Below are positions 6,866 to 15,020 of a stretch of DNA of 32,488 bases, one piece after another. The first letter of the stretch is position 1. Every line of letters starts with the position of its first letter. The stretch comes from CAZJYT01 sp964550325. Lineage in GTDB: Bacteria; Patescibacteriota; Minisyncoccia; Minisyncoccales; CAZJYT01. A model generated the notes under the pieces. The model was not told the origin of the DNA, ran no database searches, and saw only the letters and a list, made by a program, of their open reading frames with translations. The stretch lies in the NCBI GenBank assembly GCA_964550325.1, contig CAZJYT010000008.1, forward strand, positions 1 through 32,488, read 5' to 3'. A program made the position numbers and the translations under genes.

Positions 6866-8137
6866 ATGGTAAAGAAAATAACTTTTAAAAATGGTTTGAG
6901 AGTAATAAGTATTCCAGACAAAGGTACTCAGGCAGTGACTTTATTGGTTTTGGTAGCAACAGGTTCTAAATATGAGGAAAAAAGAATAAATGGGATTTCT
7001 CATTTTTTAGAACATATGTATTTTAAGGGAACTAAAAAAAGAAAGACGCCAAAAGAAATAGCTGAATTTTTGGATAAGATAGGCGGAAGTTATAATGCTT
7101 TTACTGCAGAAGAATATACAGGTTATTATGCGAAGGTAGAAAGCTCTCAATTTGAGAAAGCCTTAGATTGGATTTCAGATATTTTTTTGAACTCTACCTT
7201 ACCAGAAAAAGAGTTAGAAAAAGAAAGGGGAGTAATTATTGAGGAGATTAATATGTATTATGACAATCCAATGAGCTATATTCAAATTCTCTGGCCAAGG
7301 TTACTCTATGGAGATCAACCAGCAGGTTGGCCGATTGCAGGAGAAAAAGAGACAGTAAATAAAATAAAGCGGGAAGATCTCTTTAATTATATGAGGTCTC
7401 AATATGTTGCCCAAAATACGGTAATTTGTGTAGCAGGAAATTTTGGTGAAAAAATAGGTATTAAGAAAATAAGAAAATATTTCTCAAAAATTAGAACTGG
7501 GAAACCAAAACCAAAGCCAAAGGTAATAGAAAATCAAAAAAAGCCAAATCTATTAGTATCCTATAGAAAGACTGACCAATTTCATCTCTGTTTGGGAGTA
7601 AGAGCCTTTAATATTTTCCATCCCCAAAAATATGCCTTAGAAATCTTGGGAACAATATTAGGAGGAATGATGAGTTCCAGGTTATTTATTGAAATAAGAG
7701 AGAAATTGGGAATTGCCTATTATATTTCTACAAGCATAGAGACCAATCCCGATACTGGTTTCCTGGTAACTTCAGCTGGTATTCAAAGAGATAGCATAGA
7801 GAAGGGAATTTCTATAATTTTGAGAGAATATAAAAAGGTTCGGGAGAAAGGAATTTCTAAAGGAGAATTAAAAAAGGCTAAAGAGTATCTAAAAGGGAAA
7901 TTGGCTCTAAGTTTAGAAACCTCAGATACAAAGGCCTCTTTTTATGGAGTGCAAGAGGTTTTGAAAAAAGAGATTTTAACTCCGAAAGAGATAAAAGAGA
8001 AAATTGAGAGAGTAACTCTAAGAGAGATTAAAAAAGTGGCAAGAGAAATATTTCAGCCAAAGAATCTGAATTTGGCTTTGTTGGGAGATGTTAGGGAAAA
8101 AGAGAAATTTCAAAAATTATTGAGATGCATTTGCTAA
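6866..8137 (+). CDS. M16 (pitrilysin/processing-peptidase-like) zinc peptidase
   Basis: This 423-aa protein has the inverted zinc motif HFLEH (His46, Glu49, His50) and the distal ligand Glu127 (GVIIEEI), exactly 76 residues after His50 as in mitochondrial processing peptidase. The inactive second M16 domain follows (about 230-423; ILGGMMSSRLF, then an EIREKLGIAYY-like segment). Single-unit M16B enzymes of this size usually dimerise and degrade unfolded peptides. The last codons ATT-TGC-TAA lie inside repeat copy 1, which therefore supplies the stop and probably the last two residues. Confidence 0.92.
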   Translation: MVKKITFKNGLRVISIPDKGTQAVTLLVLVATGSKYEEKRINGISHFLEHMYFKGTKKRKTPKEIAEFLDKIGGSYNAFTAEEYTGYYAKVESSQFEKALDWISDIFLNSTLPEKELEKERGVIIEEINMYYDNPMSYIQILWPRLLYGDQPAGWPIAGEKETVNKIKREDLFNYMRSQYVAQNTVICVAGNFGEKIGIKKIRKYFSKIRTGKPKPKPKVIENQKKPNLLVSYRKTDQFHLCLGVRAFNIFHPQKYALEILGTILGGMMSSRLFIEIREKLGIAYYISTSIETNPDTGFLVTSAGIQRDSIEKGISIILREYKKVREKGISKGELKKAKEYLKGKLALSLETSDTKASFYGVQEVLKKEILTPKEIKEKIERVTLREIKKVAREIFQPKNLNLALLGDVREKEKFQKLLRCIC

Positions 8138-8368
8138 CTAATTTGGTAACAAATCACCTGAGACATCTTGCCTCGAGGAGCATACCGCAGCCGAGCCCGA
8201 GAGGAAATTTGCGTTTCAGTAAGGACTCTGTAAGGCTCGGCGAGGTATAGGAGCGCCTGAAAATAAACCTTCTTTTTCAGTACTTAAGGCGACTCCGTGC
8301 TCCTCGAGGCAAGATGTCTCGGTAAAGAAATTAATAGAAGTTGTTACTGAAGTGGCAAGAATAGTACA
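8129..8368 (+). repeat. three-way-junction repeat element, copy 1 (240 bp)
   Basis: This is a GC-richer block in an AT-rich gap between convergent genes, nearly identical to the reverse complement of 19062-19298. Basal stem P1 pairs 8160-8182 with 8298-8320, all 23 bp perfect. Arm P2 pairs 8183-8186 with 8244-8247 (TACC/GGTA) and 8190-8197 with 8234-8241 (GCCGAGCC/GGCTCGGC), with a 36-nt loop. Arm P3 pairs 8250-8253 with 8293-8296 and 8254-8258 with 8287-8291, with one bulged A at 8292. Outer arms pair partially (GTAACAA with TTGTTAC). There is no ORF. It could be a structured RNA, a bidirectional terminator-like element or a MITE. It touches both neighbouring gene ends. Confidence 0.88.
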
Positions 8369-8370
8369 GC

Positions 8371-9450
8371 TTATTTTACAATTATCCCTCCTCCTAATAC
8401 CTCATCTTTTTGGTAAAAAACTACAGATTGACCGGGAGTAATGGCTCTTTGAGGTTTCTTGAAAATTAATTTGTAAAGAGAGCCTCTAATTTTAAAAATT
8501 TTAGCGGTTGCCATTCTATGAAGATATCTTATTTTTGCCTTTACCGTTTTTGGAAAGGTGGGGGCTTTTCCAGAAATCCAGTTAAAATTGGTAAAAAACA
8601 ACTCTTTTTTATAAATTTCTTTTTCATCTTTGGTGACAATTAAAAGGTTGTGTTTTAGATCTTTTTCTTTCACATAATAAGGACCTCCAGAGAGAAAAAG
8701 ACCCCTTCTTTGTCCAATGGTATAAAAAGCCAATCCCTGATGTTTCCCCAAAATCTTAAACTTTCTCTTTCCTATTTTCAATATCTTTTCCTTTTTATTT
8801 TCTTCTTTTGTCTCTTCTACCATTAATCCAGATTCCCCTTTTAAATTTTCCTTCAGAAAGCCTTCAAAGTTACCCTTAATGAAGCAAAGGTCTGTTGAGG
8901 TTTTAAATTTTGCCAAAAAAGAGAGCTTTGTCTTTTTGGCTATCTCTTTTATCCTCTCTTTTTTCAGATTGCCCAAAGGGAACAAAATCTTTTCCAATTG
9001 GGATTGAGTAAGAGTCCATAAAAAATAAGATTGATCTCTTTTTTTGTCTTTTGGCCTCATTAATTTAAAAATTTTCCTTTTTTTATCTTTTACTCTTTTA
9101 GCATAATGACCCGTAGCCAAAAATTCTATCTTTTTTTCTAAAGCCTTCATAAGGAAGAGATTAAATTTTATCTCTTTATTACAAATGACACAGGGGTTGG
9201 GAGTGATTCCTTCACTATATCTCTTCAAAAGATAATCTACTACCATTTCTTTAAACTCTTTTTCCAGGTTAATTACATAAAAGGGGATATTTAAAATTTG
9301 AGCTACTCTTTTGGCTCTTTCTTCTCTTTCTGGTGAGTCTTTCCAAATCTTCATAAAAAAACCCACTAAGGGATATTTTTTTTCTTTTAACAAAAACCCA
9401 GCTACTGCAGAATCTATTCCTCCAGAGAGAGCTATTCCAATTCTTTTCAT
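8371..9450 (-). CDS. mnmA: tRNA-specific 2-thiouridylase MnmA
   Basis: This 359-aa cytoplasmic enzyme puts sulfur on C2 of the wobble uridine (U34) of tRNAs for Lys, Glu and Gln, using ATP to activate the base. The N-terminal PP-loop is seen at residues 9-14 (SGGIDS). The catalytic Cys pair is Cys87 (TPNPCVICN) and Cys189 (STDLCF), and the C-terminal domain ends with the family's TPGQ motif and a GGGII tail. A short charged insertion lies near residue 230 (EETKEENKKEK). The start chosen is MKRIGIALSGG at 9450; an ATG three codons upstream (9459) is also possible, while a start at 9510 would run into argS. It is divergent from argS. Confidence 0.94.
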   Translation of the reverse strand: MKRIGIALSGGIDSAVAGFLLKEKKYPLVGFFMKIWKDSPEREERAKRVAQILNIPFYVINLEKEFKEMVVDYLLKRYSEGITPNPCVICNKEIKFNLFLMKALEKKIEFLATGHYAKRVKDKKRKIFKLMRPKDKKRDQSYFLWTLTQSQLEKILFPLGNLKKERIKEIAKKTKLSFLAKFKTSTDLCFIKGNFEGFLKENLKGESGLMVEETKEENKKEKILKIGKRKFKILGKHQGLAFYTIGQRRGLFLSGGPYYVKEKDLKHNLLIVTKDEKEIYKKELFFTNFNWISGKAPTFPKTVKAKIRYLHRMATAKIFKIRGSLYKLIFKKPQRAITPGQSVVFYQKDEVLGGGIIVK

Positions 9451-9515
9451 TGATGTCATATAATTTATATTACCAAACCTTTTATTTTTCTGAAAATCAA
9501 GTAAAATCAAATAAT

Positions 9516-11147
9516 ATGGTCAAAGAAAAAATTGAAAATCTAATAAAAAAATCAATAAAAAGGCTTCAAGAAAAAAGAGAATTTCCTAAGTTTGAAATTC
9601 CAGCTTTTGAGATTGAATATCCCAAAGAAAAAAGACACGGAGATTATGCCACAAATTTAGCTCTGATTTTGGGAAAAAAATTGAAAAGATACCCAATTAA
9701 AATAGGGGATTTAATTAAGTCTCAAATTCCTTTAAATACTTTTTTTGAGAGAATTGAGGTTGTTGAGCCGGGTTTTATTAATTTTTTTCTTTCAAAAGGG
9801 TTTTTAAGAAAGAAACTGTTTGAGATTTTAAAGAAAAGAGAAAATTTTGGGAAATTAAAGATTGGGAGAAATAAAAAACTGCAGGTGGAATTCATTTCTG
9901 CCAATCCTACAGGTCCTCTACATATTGGTAATGGAAGAGGAGCTTTTTTTGGAGATACCTTAGCTAAGATTTTGGAGAGAGTGGGGTATAATGTAGAGAG
10001 AGAATACTATATCAATAACGGGAAATTTAACAATCAGATAATCTCTTTGGGAAAGACAGCAATGAGAGAGGGGAAAGCTTATTTAAATGATTATTTAAAA
10101 GAGAAAATCAAAATTTTAGATTCTAAAATAAAAAATTATGAGAGAAAAATCTTAAATAGAGAAAAGCTTTATCAAGAGGTGGGATTTTTGGTGGCAAGAG
10201 AGATTCAAAAGGATATAAAATTTTTCATTGAGAAAAAACTAAAAATTAAATTTGATAATTGGTTTTCAGAAGAGGGTTTATATAAAAAAAGCAAAATCAA
10301 AAAGGTTTTTGAGTTCTTAAAAAGAAGAAATTTGGTTTATCAAAAAGAGGGAGCCTGGTGGGTAAAGACCTCCCAGTTTGGGGAAGAGAAAGACTGGGTA
10401 GTGATAAAAAGTGAGAAAGAAGGGAAAACTCCTACCTATTTACTTTCTGATATTGCCTATCATAAAGATAAATTTGAAAGAGGATTTAAAAAAATTATCA
10501 ATATTTGGGGAGCTGATCACCAAGCCCATGTCTCAAAAATAAAAGCGGTAGCCAAAATGCTAAATTACAGAGGGAGCTTGGAAATTCTAATTTGTCAATT
10601 AGTGAAATTAAAAACTGGAAAACTCTCAAAAAGGAAGGGAGAAATTATTACCTTAGAAGCATTAATCAATGAAGTAGGATTAGATGTAGCCAGATTCTTC
10701 TATTTAAGTAAGTCACTAAATACCCAGATGGATTTTGATTTAGAACTGGCAAAAACTCATAGTGAGAAAAATCCTGTTTATTACATTCAATATGCCTTTG
10801 CCAGAATTAGCAGTATTATAAGAAAGGCTAATTTTGAAGAATTATTAGAGAAACTGAGACCAAAGGATTTAGAGGTTTTAAATGAAGAAAAAGAAATTTC
10901 TTTAATGAAAAAATTAATCATTTTTCCAGAGATAATAGAGAGAACAGCCAAGGATTATCAGGTTCAAAGACTCTGTCAATATGCTTTAGAGATAGCAGGT
11001 TTATTCCATCAATTTTATCAAGAGTGTCAGGTCTTAGTAGATGATCTCAAACTAAAAAGGGCGCGTTTGGCTTTGGTGTTGGCAACAAAGGTTGTCTTAA
11101 AAAATATCTTTGATTTATTAGGCATTTCTGCCCCAGAAAGAATGTAA
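9516..11147 (+). CDS. argS: arginyl-tRNA synthetase
   Basis: This 543-aa class I synthetase charges tRNA-Arg. It has the N-terminal Add-1 domain (about 1-85), then the HIGH-type motif HIGN in NPTGPLHIGNGRG at about residue 136. The KMSKS-type motif is KLSKRKG, and the protein ends with the family's typical C-terminus GISAPERM in the DALR anticodon-binding domain. The ATG at 9516 (MVKEKIENLIKKS) is used; a start at 9450 would overlap mnmA and adds a sequence unlike the family. It is followed after 5 nt by the CaCA antiporter gene. Confidence 0.96.
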   Translation: MVKEKIENLIKKSIKRLQEKREFPKFEIPAFEIEYPKEKRHGDYATNLALILGKKLKRYPIKIGDLIKSQIPLNTFFERIEVVEPGFINFFLSKGFLRKKLFEILKKRENFGKLKIGRNKKLQVEFISANPTGPLHIGNGRGAFFGDTLAKILERVGYNVEREYYINNGKFNNQIISLGKTAMREGKAYLNDYLKEKIKILDSKIKNYERKILNREKLYQEVGFLVAREIQKDIKFFIEKKLKIKFDNWFSEEGLYKKSKIKKVFEFLKRRNLVYQKEGAWWVKTSQFGEEKDWVVIKSEKEGKTPTYLLSDIAYHKDKFERGFKKIINIWGADHQAHVSKIKAVAKMLNYRGSLEILICQLVKLKTGKLSKRKGEIITLEALINEVGLDVARFFYLSKSLNTQMDFDLELAKTHSEKNPVYYIQYAFARISSIIRKANFEELLEKLRPKDLEVLNEEKEISLMKKLIIFPEIIERTAKDYQVQRLCQYALEIAGLFHQFYQECQVLVDDLKLKRARLALVLATKVVLKNIFDLLGISAPERM

Positions 11148-11152
11148 CTTTT

Positions 11153-12166
11153 ATGGTAGAGATTCTCTTTTGGTTAATTGTTTTTTTTCTTTCTTTGGTG
11201 CTTTTAATAAAAGGAGCTGATTGGTTAATAGAGAGCTCTCAAAAAATTGCTCAATTTTTTGGAATCTCTCCCTTTATCATTGGAGTAACAATTGTAGCCC
11301 TAGGGACCTCTTTACCAGAATTAGCTTCTTCCATTTGTGCGGTTTTTAAAGAGGCAACAGAAATAGTTCCTGCCAATGTTATCGGTTCAAATATTGCTAA
11401 CATTCTCTTAATAGTGGGTTTAGCTTCTGTAGTAACAAGGAGTTTTTTAAGTGTAAAGAGAAGTTTAATAGATTTGGATTTGCCTCTTTTGACAGCAGTA
11501 ACCCTTTTATTAGGAGTGGTTATTTTTGATGGAAGAATTAATTTCAGAGAAGCAATTTTCCTTTTGCTTACTTTTTTAATTTATTTTCTTTACACCCTTT
11601 ATCATAGGAAAGAAGAAACCTCAAATTGTCTACCAGAGGAGGAAACTGGATCTAGTCCTCTTGAGAAAAAAGAGACTTATTTTTCAAAAAAAGAGAGCAA
11701 GAGAGAAAAAATAGAAATGCCCAACCTTAGTGTTTTTTTGATTTTAATTTTTGGAATTTTATTTTTGGGAATAGGAGCTGAGTATCTTATTAGGTCTACC
11801 TTGAAATTAGCAGAAATCTTTAAAATTCCTGTTTCAGTAATTGCAATCTTTGGGATTTCAGTTGGAACTTCTTTACCAGAATTAGTAGTTTCTGTGAGGT
11901 CAGCCGGGAATAAAAAATATGAAATTGCCTTGGGAAATATCTTTGGCTCAAATGTTTTTAATTCTTTAGTTGTAATAGGTATTCCTGCTTTAATTAGACC
12001 TCTTTTTGTAGATGAAATTACCTTAAAGATAGGTTTCCCTTTTATGTTAATAGCTACTCTTATGTTAGTGATTTCTGGAATTACTCGGCGGATTAGTGTT
12101 TGGGAGGGAGCAATGTTTTTGATACTTTATTTTTTATTCTTGGCTAAATTGTTCCATTTCTGTTAA
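11153..12166 (+). CDS. CaCA-family Na+/Ca2+ (cation) antiporter, YrbG-like
   Basis: This 337-aa membrane protein has about ten helices and the two inverted alpha-repeats of the Ca2+:cation antiporter family. Repeat 1 is GTSLPELASS followed by NVIGSNIANILL (about 50-85). Repeat 2 is GTSLPELVVS followed by NIFGSNVFNSL (about 242-280). The acidic residue in each GTSLPE forms the ion site. A charged cytoplasmic loop (about 150-188) separates the halves. It probably expels Ca2+ in exchange for Na+ or H+; the ion pair is not certain. It starts 5 nt after argS and is followed 6 nt later by a PadR-like regulator. A sodium-coupled role would fit the V-ATPase farther along (inference). Confidence 0.92.
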   Translation: MVEILFWLIVFFLSLVLLIKGADWLIESSQKIAQFFGISPFIIGVTIVALGTSLPELASSICAVFKEATEIVPANVIGSNIANILLIVGLASVVTRSFLSVKRSLIDLDLPLLTAVTLLLGVVIFDGRINFREAIFLLLTFLIYFLYTLYHRKEETSNCLPEEETGSSPLEKKETYFSKKESKREKIEMPNLSVFLILIFGILFLGIGAEYLIRSTLKLAEIFKIPVSVIAIFGISVGTSLPELVVSVRSAGNKKYEIALGNIFGSNVFNSLVVIGIPALIRPLFVDEITLKIGFPFMLIATLMLVISGITRRISVWEGAMFLILYFLFLAKLFHFC

Positions 12167-12172
12167 AATTTT

Positions 12173-12475
12173 ATGCTTCCTTTTGAGAGATTAAAGAAAC
12201 TAAATACAATTGGAAACCTCTGGATTTACATCCTTTTTCTTTTAAAAAGAAAAAAGCTTTATGGATTTGAAATTCCAAAATTAATTGAAAAAGAATTCCA
12301 TTTTAAACCAGGAAAAATTACTCCTTACAGAGTGCTTTATAGACTTGAAAAAGAAGGTTTTGTAAAAAGTGAGACAAAGGATAGAAAAAGATTCTATTAT
12401 ATTACAGAGAAAGGAAAGAAAGAATTAAAGAAAGCAAAAGATTTTTACCAGGAAATTTTAGATCGGCTAAAATAG
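12173..12475 (+). CDS. PadR-like winged-helix transcriptional regulator
   Basis: This 100-aa protein shows the PadR pattern. An N-terminal helix leads to YGFEIPKLIEKEF, the recognition region KPGKITPYRVLYRLEKEGFV, then the wing sequence KDRKRFYYITEKGKKEL and a final helix for dimerisation. It is shorter than PadR proteins with a full C-terminal domain. It begins 6 nt after the antiporter gene and is probably co-transcribed with it, so it may control that gene or itself; no operator was identified. Its stop is followed by the AT-rich module upstream of tuf. Confidence 0.85.
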   Translation: MLPFERLKKLNTIGNLWIYILFLLKRKKLYGFEIPKLIEKEFHFKPGKITPYRVLYRLEKEGFVKSETKDRKRFYYITEKGKKELKKAKDFYQEILDRLK

Positions 12476-12499
12476 GAATATGAACTCTTTTTCTTTCCC

Positions 12500-12680
12500 T
12501 TTTTAATTTTTAAACATTTTAAAAATTAAGAAATAAAAATTAAAAAATTGTTTTTAGATTTTTGATTTTTATTCAGAACAATATCCTGTGAAGACTAGTT
12601 TACCTGAGAATACATCAAAGTGTTACCGATATACCCCTTAGCTGTAGGGTCTTGACTTCTGGTAGACTTTTTGGTAGTAA
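12500..12680 (+). promoter_or_regulatory. shared upstream module plus promoter of tuf (copy A)
   Basis: It begins with an AT-only palindrome (TAATTTTTAAA, CAT, TTTAAAAATTA). It continues with an A/T-rich block nearly identical to the one before the V-ATPase operon, and a 60-bp core at 12571-12630 that is 51/60 identical to 27718-27777 (conserved TTTACCTGAG, TCAAAGTG, TACCGAT). Exactly 21 bp later comes TTGACT (12652-12657), a 17-bp spacer and TAGTAA (12675-12680). The copy lacks the 25-bp insertion of copy B near its start. It is probably an activator site and promoter. The remaining 100 bp up to the tuf ATG is an AT-rich leader with no Shine-Dalgarno. Confidence 0.75.
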
Positions 12681-12780
12681 AATAGTTATCTGGGCATTAT
12701 TTATTTATAAAATAAGATTATAAGGTTAAAGGTTGAGAATAAATTTGCTAAAATAATAAAGATTTAAAAATTAAAAAAAT

Positions 12781-13983
12781 ATGGCAGAAAAAGAAAAATT
12801 TGAGAGAAAAAAGCCCCATCTTAATATTGGTACCATTGGTCATGTGGATCATGGAAAAACTACTTTAAGTGCAGCCATTTTGCATCTTTTAAGATTAAAA
12901 GGGTTGAAGACTAGTTCCCATAAGTCAGTAGAAGATATTGATAAGGCACCAGAAGAAAAAGCCAGAGGTTTAACTATTTCAATTGCTCATTTAGAATATG
13001 AAACAGAAAAACGCCATTACGCCCATATAGATTGTCCTGGTCATGCTGATTATGTTAAGAATATGATTACTGGAGCCGCTCAAATGGATGGAGCAATTTT
13101 AGTGGTGGCAGCTACTGATGGTGTTATGCCACAGACAAGAGAACACATCCTTTTGGCTCGCCAGGTGGGACTTTCAGCCATGGTAGTATTTTTAAATAAA
13201 TGTGATATGGTAGATGATCCTGAGATGTTGGAATTAGTAGAATCAGAAGTAAGAGAATTACTTAAAAAATATAATTTTCCTGGAGATAAGGTGCCGATAA
13301 TTAAGGGTTCTGCTTTAAAGGCATTAGAAGCAAAATCATTAGATGATAAATGGGCAAAGCCTGTTCTTGATCTTTTAAAAGCAATAGATGAATATATTCC
13401 AGAACCTCAGAGAGAAATTGATAAACCATTCTTGATGGCAATTGAAGATGTTCTTTCTATTCCTGGAAGGGGAACGGTGGTAACTGGAAGAATTGAAAGA
13501 GGAATTATTCACCCCAATGATGAGGTAGAGATTGTAGGATTAGGCGAGACGAGAAAAACGGTTGCGGTTTCAATTGAAATGTTTCAAAAAGTGCTTGATG
13601 AAGGAAGGGCAGGAGATAATGTGGGAGTACTTTTAAGGGGAATAAAAAAAGAAGATGTAAAAAGAGGACAAGTTTTGACTAAACCGGGTACCATTACCCC
13701 TCATACTGAATTTGAGGCAGAGGTTTATGTCTTAACTAAAGAAGAGGGAGGAAGGCATACTCCTTTCTTTTCTGGCTATAAACCCCAGTTTTATATCAGG
13801 ACAACTGATGTTACAGGTGAAGTTACCCTACCAGAAGGGACAGAAATGGTGATGCCGGGAGATACTGTAAACCTGAAAATTAAACTAATTTATCCTGTTG
13901 CTTTAGAGGAGAAACAAAGATTTGCTATTCGTGAGGGAGGAAAAACTGTAGGTGCGGGAGTAGTGACCAAGATTATTAAGTAA
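12781..13983 (+). CDS. tuf: elongation factor Tu
   Basis: This 400-aa GTPase delivers aminoacyl-tRNA to the ribosome. All G motifs are visible: GHVDHGKT (20-27), RGLTIS in switch I, DCPGH, NKCDMVDD and the SALK motif (GSALKA). Domains 2 and 3 follow and end in the canonical GAGVVTKIIK-type tail. Switch I reads RGLTIS where most EF-Tu have RGITIN, a conservative change that keeps the key Thr. It leads the S10 ribosomal-protein cluster (rpsJ starts 9 nt later). It has its own promoter and the shared upstream module. Confidence 0.98.
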   Translation: MAEKEKFERKKPHLNIGTIGHVDHGKTTLSAAILHLLRLKGLKTSSHKSVEDIDKAPEEKARGLTISIAHLEYETEKRHYAHIDCPGHADYVKNMITGAAQMDGAILVVAATDGVMPQTREHILLARQVGLSAMVVFLNKCDMVDDPEMLELVESEVRELLKKYNFPGDKVPIIKGSALKALEAKSLDDKWAKPVLDLLKAIDEYIPEPQREIDKPFLMAIEDVLSIPGRGTVVTGRIERGIIHPNDEVEIVGLGETRKTVAVSIEMFQKVLDEGRAGDNVGVLLRGIKKEDVKRGQVLTKPGTITPHTEFEAEVYVLTKEEGGRHTPFFSGYKPQFYIRTTDVTGEVTLPEGTEMVMPGDTVNLKIKLIYPVALEEKQRFAIREGGKTVGAGVVTKIIK

Positions 13984-13992
13984 AAAACTCTT

Positions 13993-14337
13993 ATGAGAAA
14001 ACAGAAGAAGGATGAGGAAGAAAAGAGAAGACCCAAAATTAGAATTAAATTAAGGGCTTACGATTATAAAATTGTTGACAATTCTGCAAAGCAAATTATT
14101 GAGTTAGCGGCCCGATATGGTGTAAACTGGATAGGACCTGTACCACTACCAACCGAAATTCACAAATACACTGTAAATAGATCTACCTTTGTTCACAAAG
14201 ATGCCAGAGAACAGTATGAGATAAGAGTTCACAAAAGAATAATTGATATTCTCAATCCCAATGCGAGAATAATAGAGGCGCTGAAAAATCAGAGTTTACC
14301 AAGTGGAGTGAATGTAGAAATAAAGATGTTGATGTAA
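13993..14337 (+). CDS. rpsJ: 30S ribosomal protein S10
   Basis: 114 aa. The S10 core is clear: KIRIKLRAYDYKIVDNSAKQ, then the loop region GPVPLPTEIHKYTVNRSTFVH, and the C-terminal strand VNVEIKMLM. The N-terminus carries a charged extension of about 14 residues (MRKQKKDEEEKRRP). S10 assembles in the 30S head and also serves in transcription antitermination as NusE. It begins 9 nt after tuf. A terminator-like hairpin follows before rplC. Confidence 0.97.
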   Translation: MRKQKKDEEEKRRPKIRIKLRAYDYKIVDNSAKQIIELAARYGVNWIGPVPLPTEIHKYTVNRSTFVHKDAREQYEIRVHKRIIDILNPNARIIEALKNQSLPSGVNVEIKMLM

Positions 14338-14381
14338 AAGAGAAATATTTTGTTATTAATTTAGATAGTAAAAAGAATTTT

Positions 14382-14406
14382 AAACTGGGGAGGACACCCA
14401 GTTTTT
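14382..14406 (+). terminator. terminator/attenuator-like hairpin between rpsJ and rplC
   Basis: AAACTGGG (14382-14389) pairs with CCCAGTTT (14397-14404) around a 7-nt loop GAGGACA, followed by more T (TTAATT). The 8-bp stem with a U-run looks like an intrinsic terminator inside the operon. It could split tuf-rpsJ from the rest, or act as an attenuator. The loop contains a GAGG sequence about 25 nt before the rplC start. Confidence 0.5.
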
Positions 14407-14418
14407 AATTAGAAAATT

Positions 14419-15012
14419 ATGAAAATTATTTTAGGAAGAAAATTAAAAATGACTCAGATTTTTGATGAGAAAGAAGGAGTAATACCTGTTACCCTAATAG
14501 AAGCAGGTCCTTGTGTTGTTACCCAAATAAAGACTAAAGAGAAAGAAGGTTATAAAGCGATACAGGTGGGATTTCTTAAAAAAACAAAGAATATTAAAAA
14601 AACAGAGAAGGGAAAAGAATATAGATACCTAAAGGAATTTAGAATAGAAGACCCAAAACTCAAGGTAGGTGATAAAATTGAGGTTTCTATCTTTAAAAAA
14701 GGAGAGAAGGTGAAGGTTTCTGGAATTTCTAAAGGCAGAGGATTTCAAGGAGTGGTAAAGAGGTGGGGATTTTCAGGAAAAGATAGGAGTCATGGAGTAA
14801 AACATGAGCACAGAACCCCAGGTTCAATTGGAGCTACCACTCCTTCAAGAGTAATAAAAGGAAAAAAAATGCCAGGAAGAGCGGGACAAAAGAGAGTGAC
14901 TGTTCTTAACTTGGAGATTGTGAAGATAGATCCAAAAAACAATCTGTTAGCAATTAAGGGAGCGGTACCTGGGACAAGGGGAACCTTGTTGGAAATTAAA
15001 ACTTTAAAATAA
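14419..15012 (+). CDS. rplC: 50S ribosomal protein L3
   Basis: 197 aa, close to the normal bacterial length. The start MKIILGRKLKMTQIF and the conserved central block GRGFQGVVKRWGF, then GSIGATTPSRVIKGKKMPG, identify L3. This loop reaches towards the peptidyl-transferase centre and carries the usual Gln methylation region near KMPGRAGQ. L3 initiates 50S assembly. The gene follows the hairpin after rpsJ and is 8 nt before rplD. Confidence 0.97.
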   Translation: MKIILGRKLKMTQIFDEKEGVIPVTLIEAGPCVVTQIKTKEKEGYKAIQVGFLKKTKNIKKTEKGKEYRYLKEFRIEDPKLKVGDKIEVSIFKKGEKVKVSGISKGRGFQGVVKRWGFSGKDRSHGVKHEHRTPGSIGATTPSRVIKGKKMPGRAGQKRVTVLNLEIVKIDPKNNLLAIKGAVPGTRGTLLEIKTLK

Positions 15013-15020
15013 AAAGAGAT

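Noticed and set aside
8160..8320. CRISPR array or tRNA gene in the structured repeats
   Set aside because: There is one inverted pair of arms, not regularly spaced direct repeats, and no cloverleaf with T-loop and anticodon features fits.
9450..9515. Longer N-termini for argS (from 9450) and mnmA (from 9510)
   Set aside because: They would overlap each other head to head and add sequence absent from the families; MVKEKIENL and MKRIGIALSGG are canonical starts.
12502..12526. AT-only hairpin as an intrinsic terminator after the PadR gene
   Set aside because: The stem has no G-C pairs and the same palindrome occurs in copy B, so it is treated as part of the shared module rather than a proven terminator.
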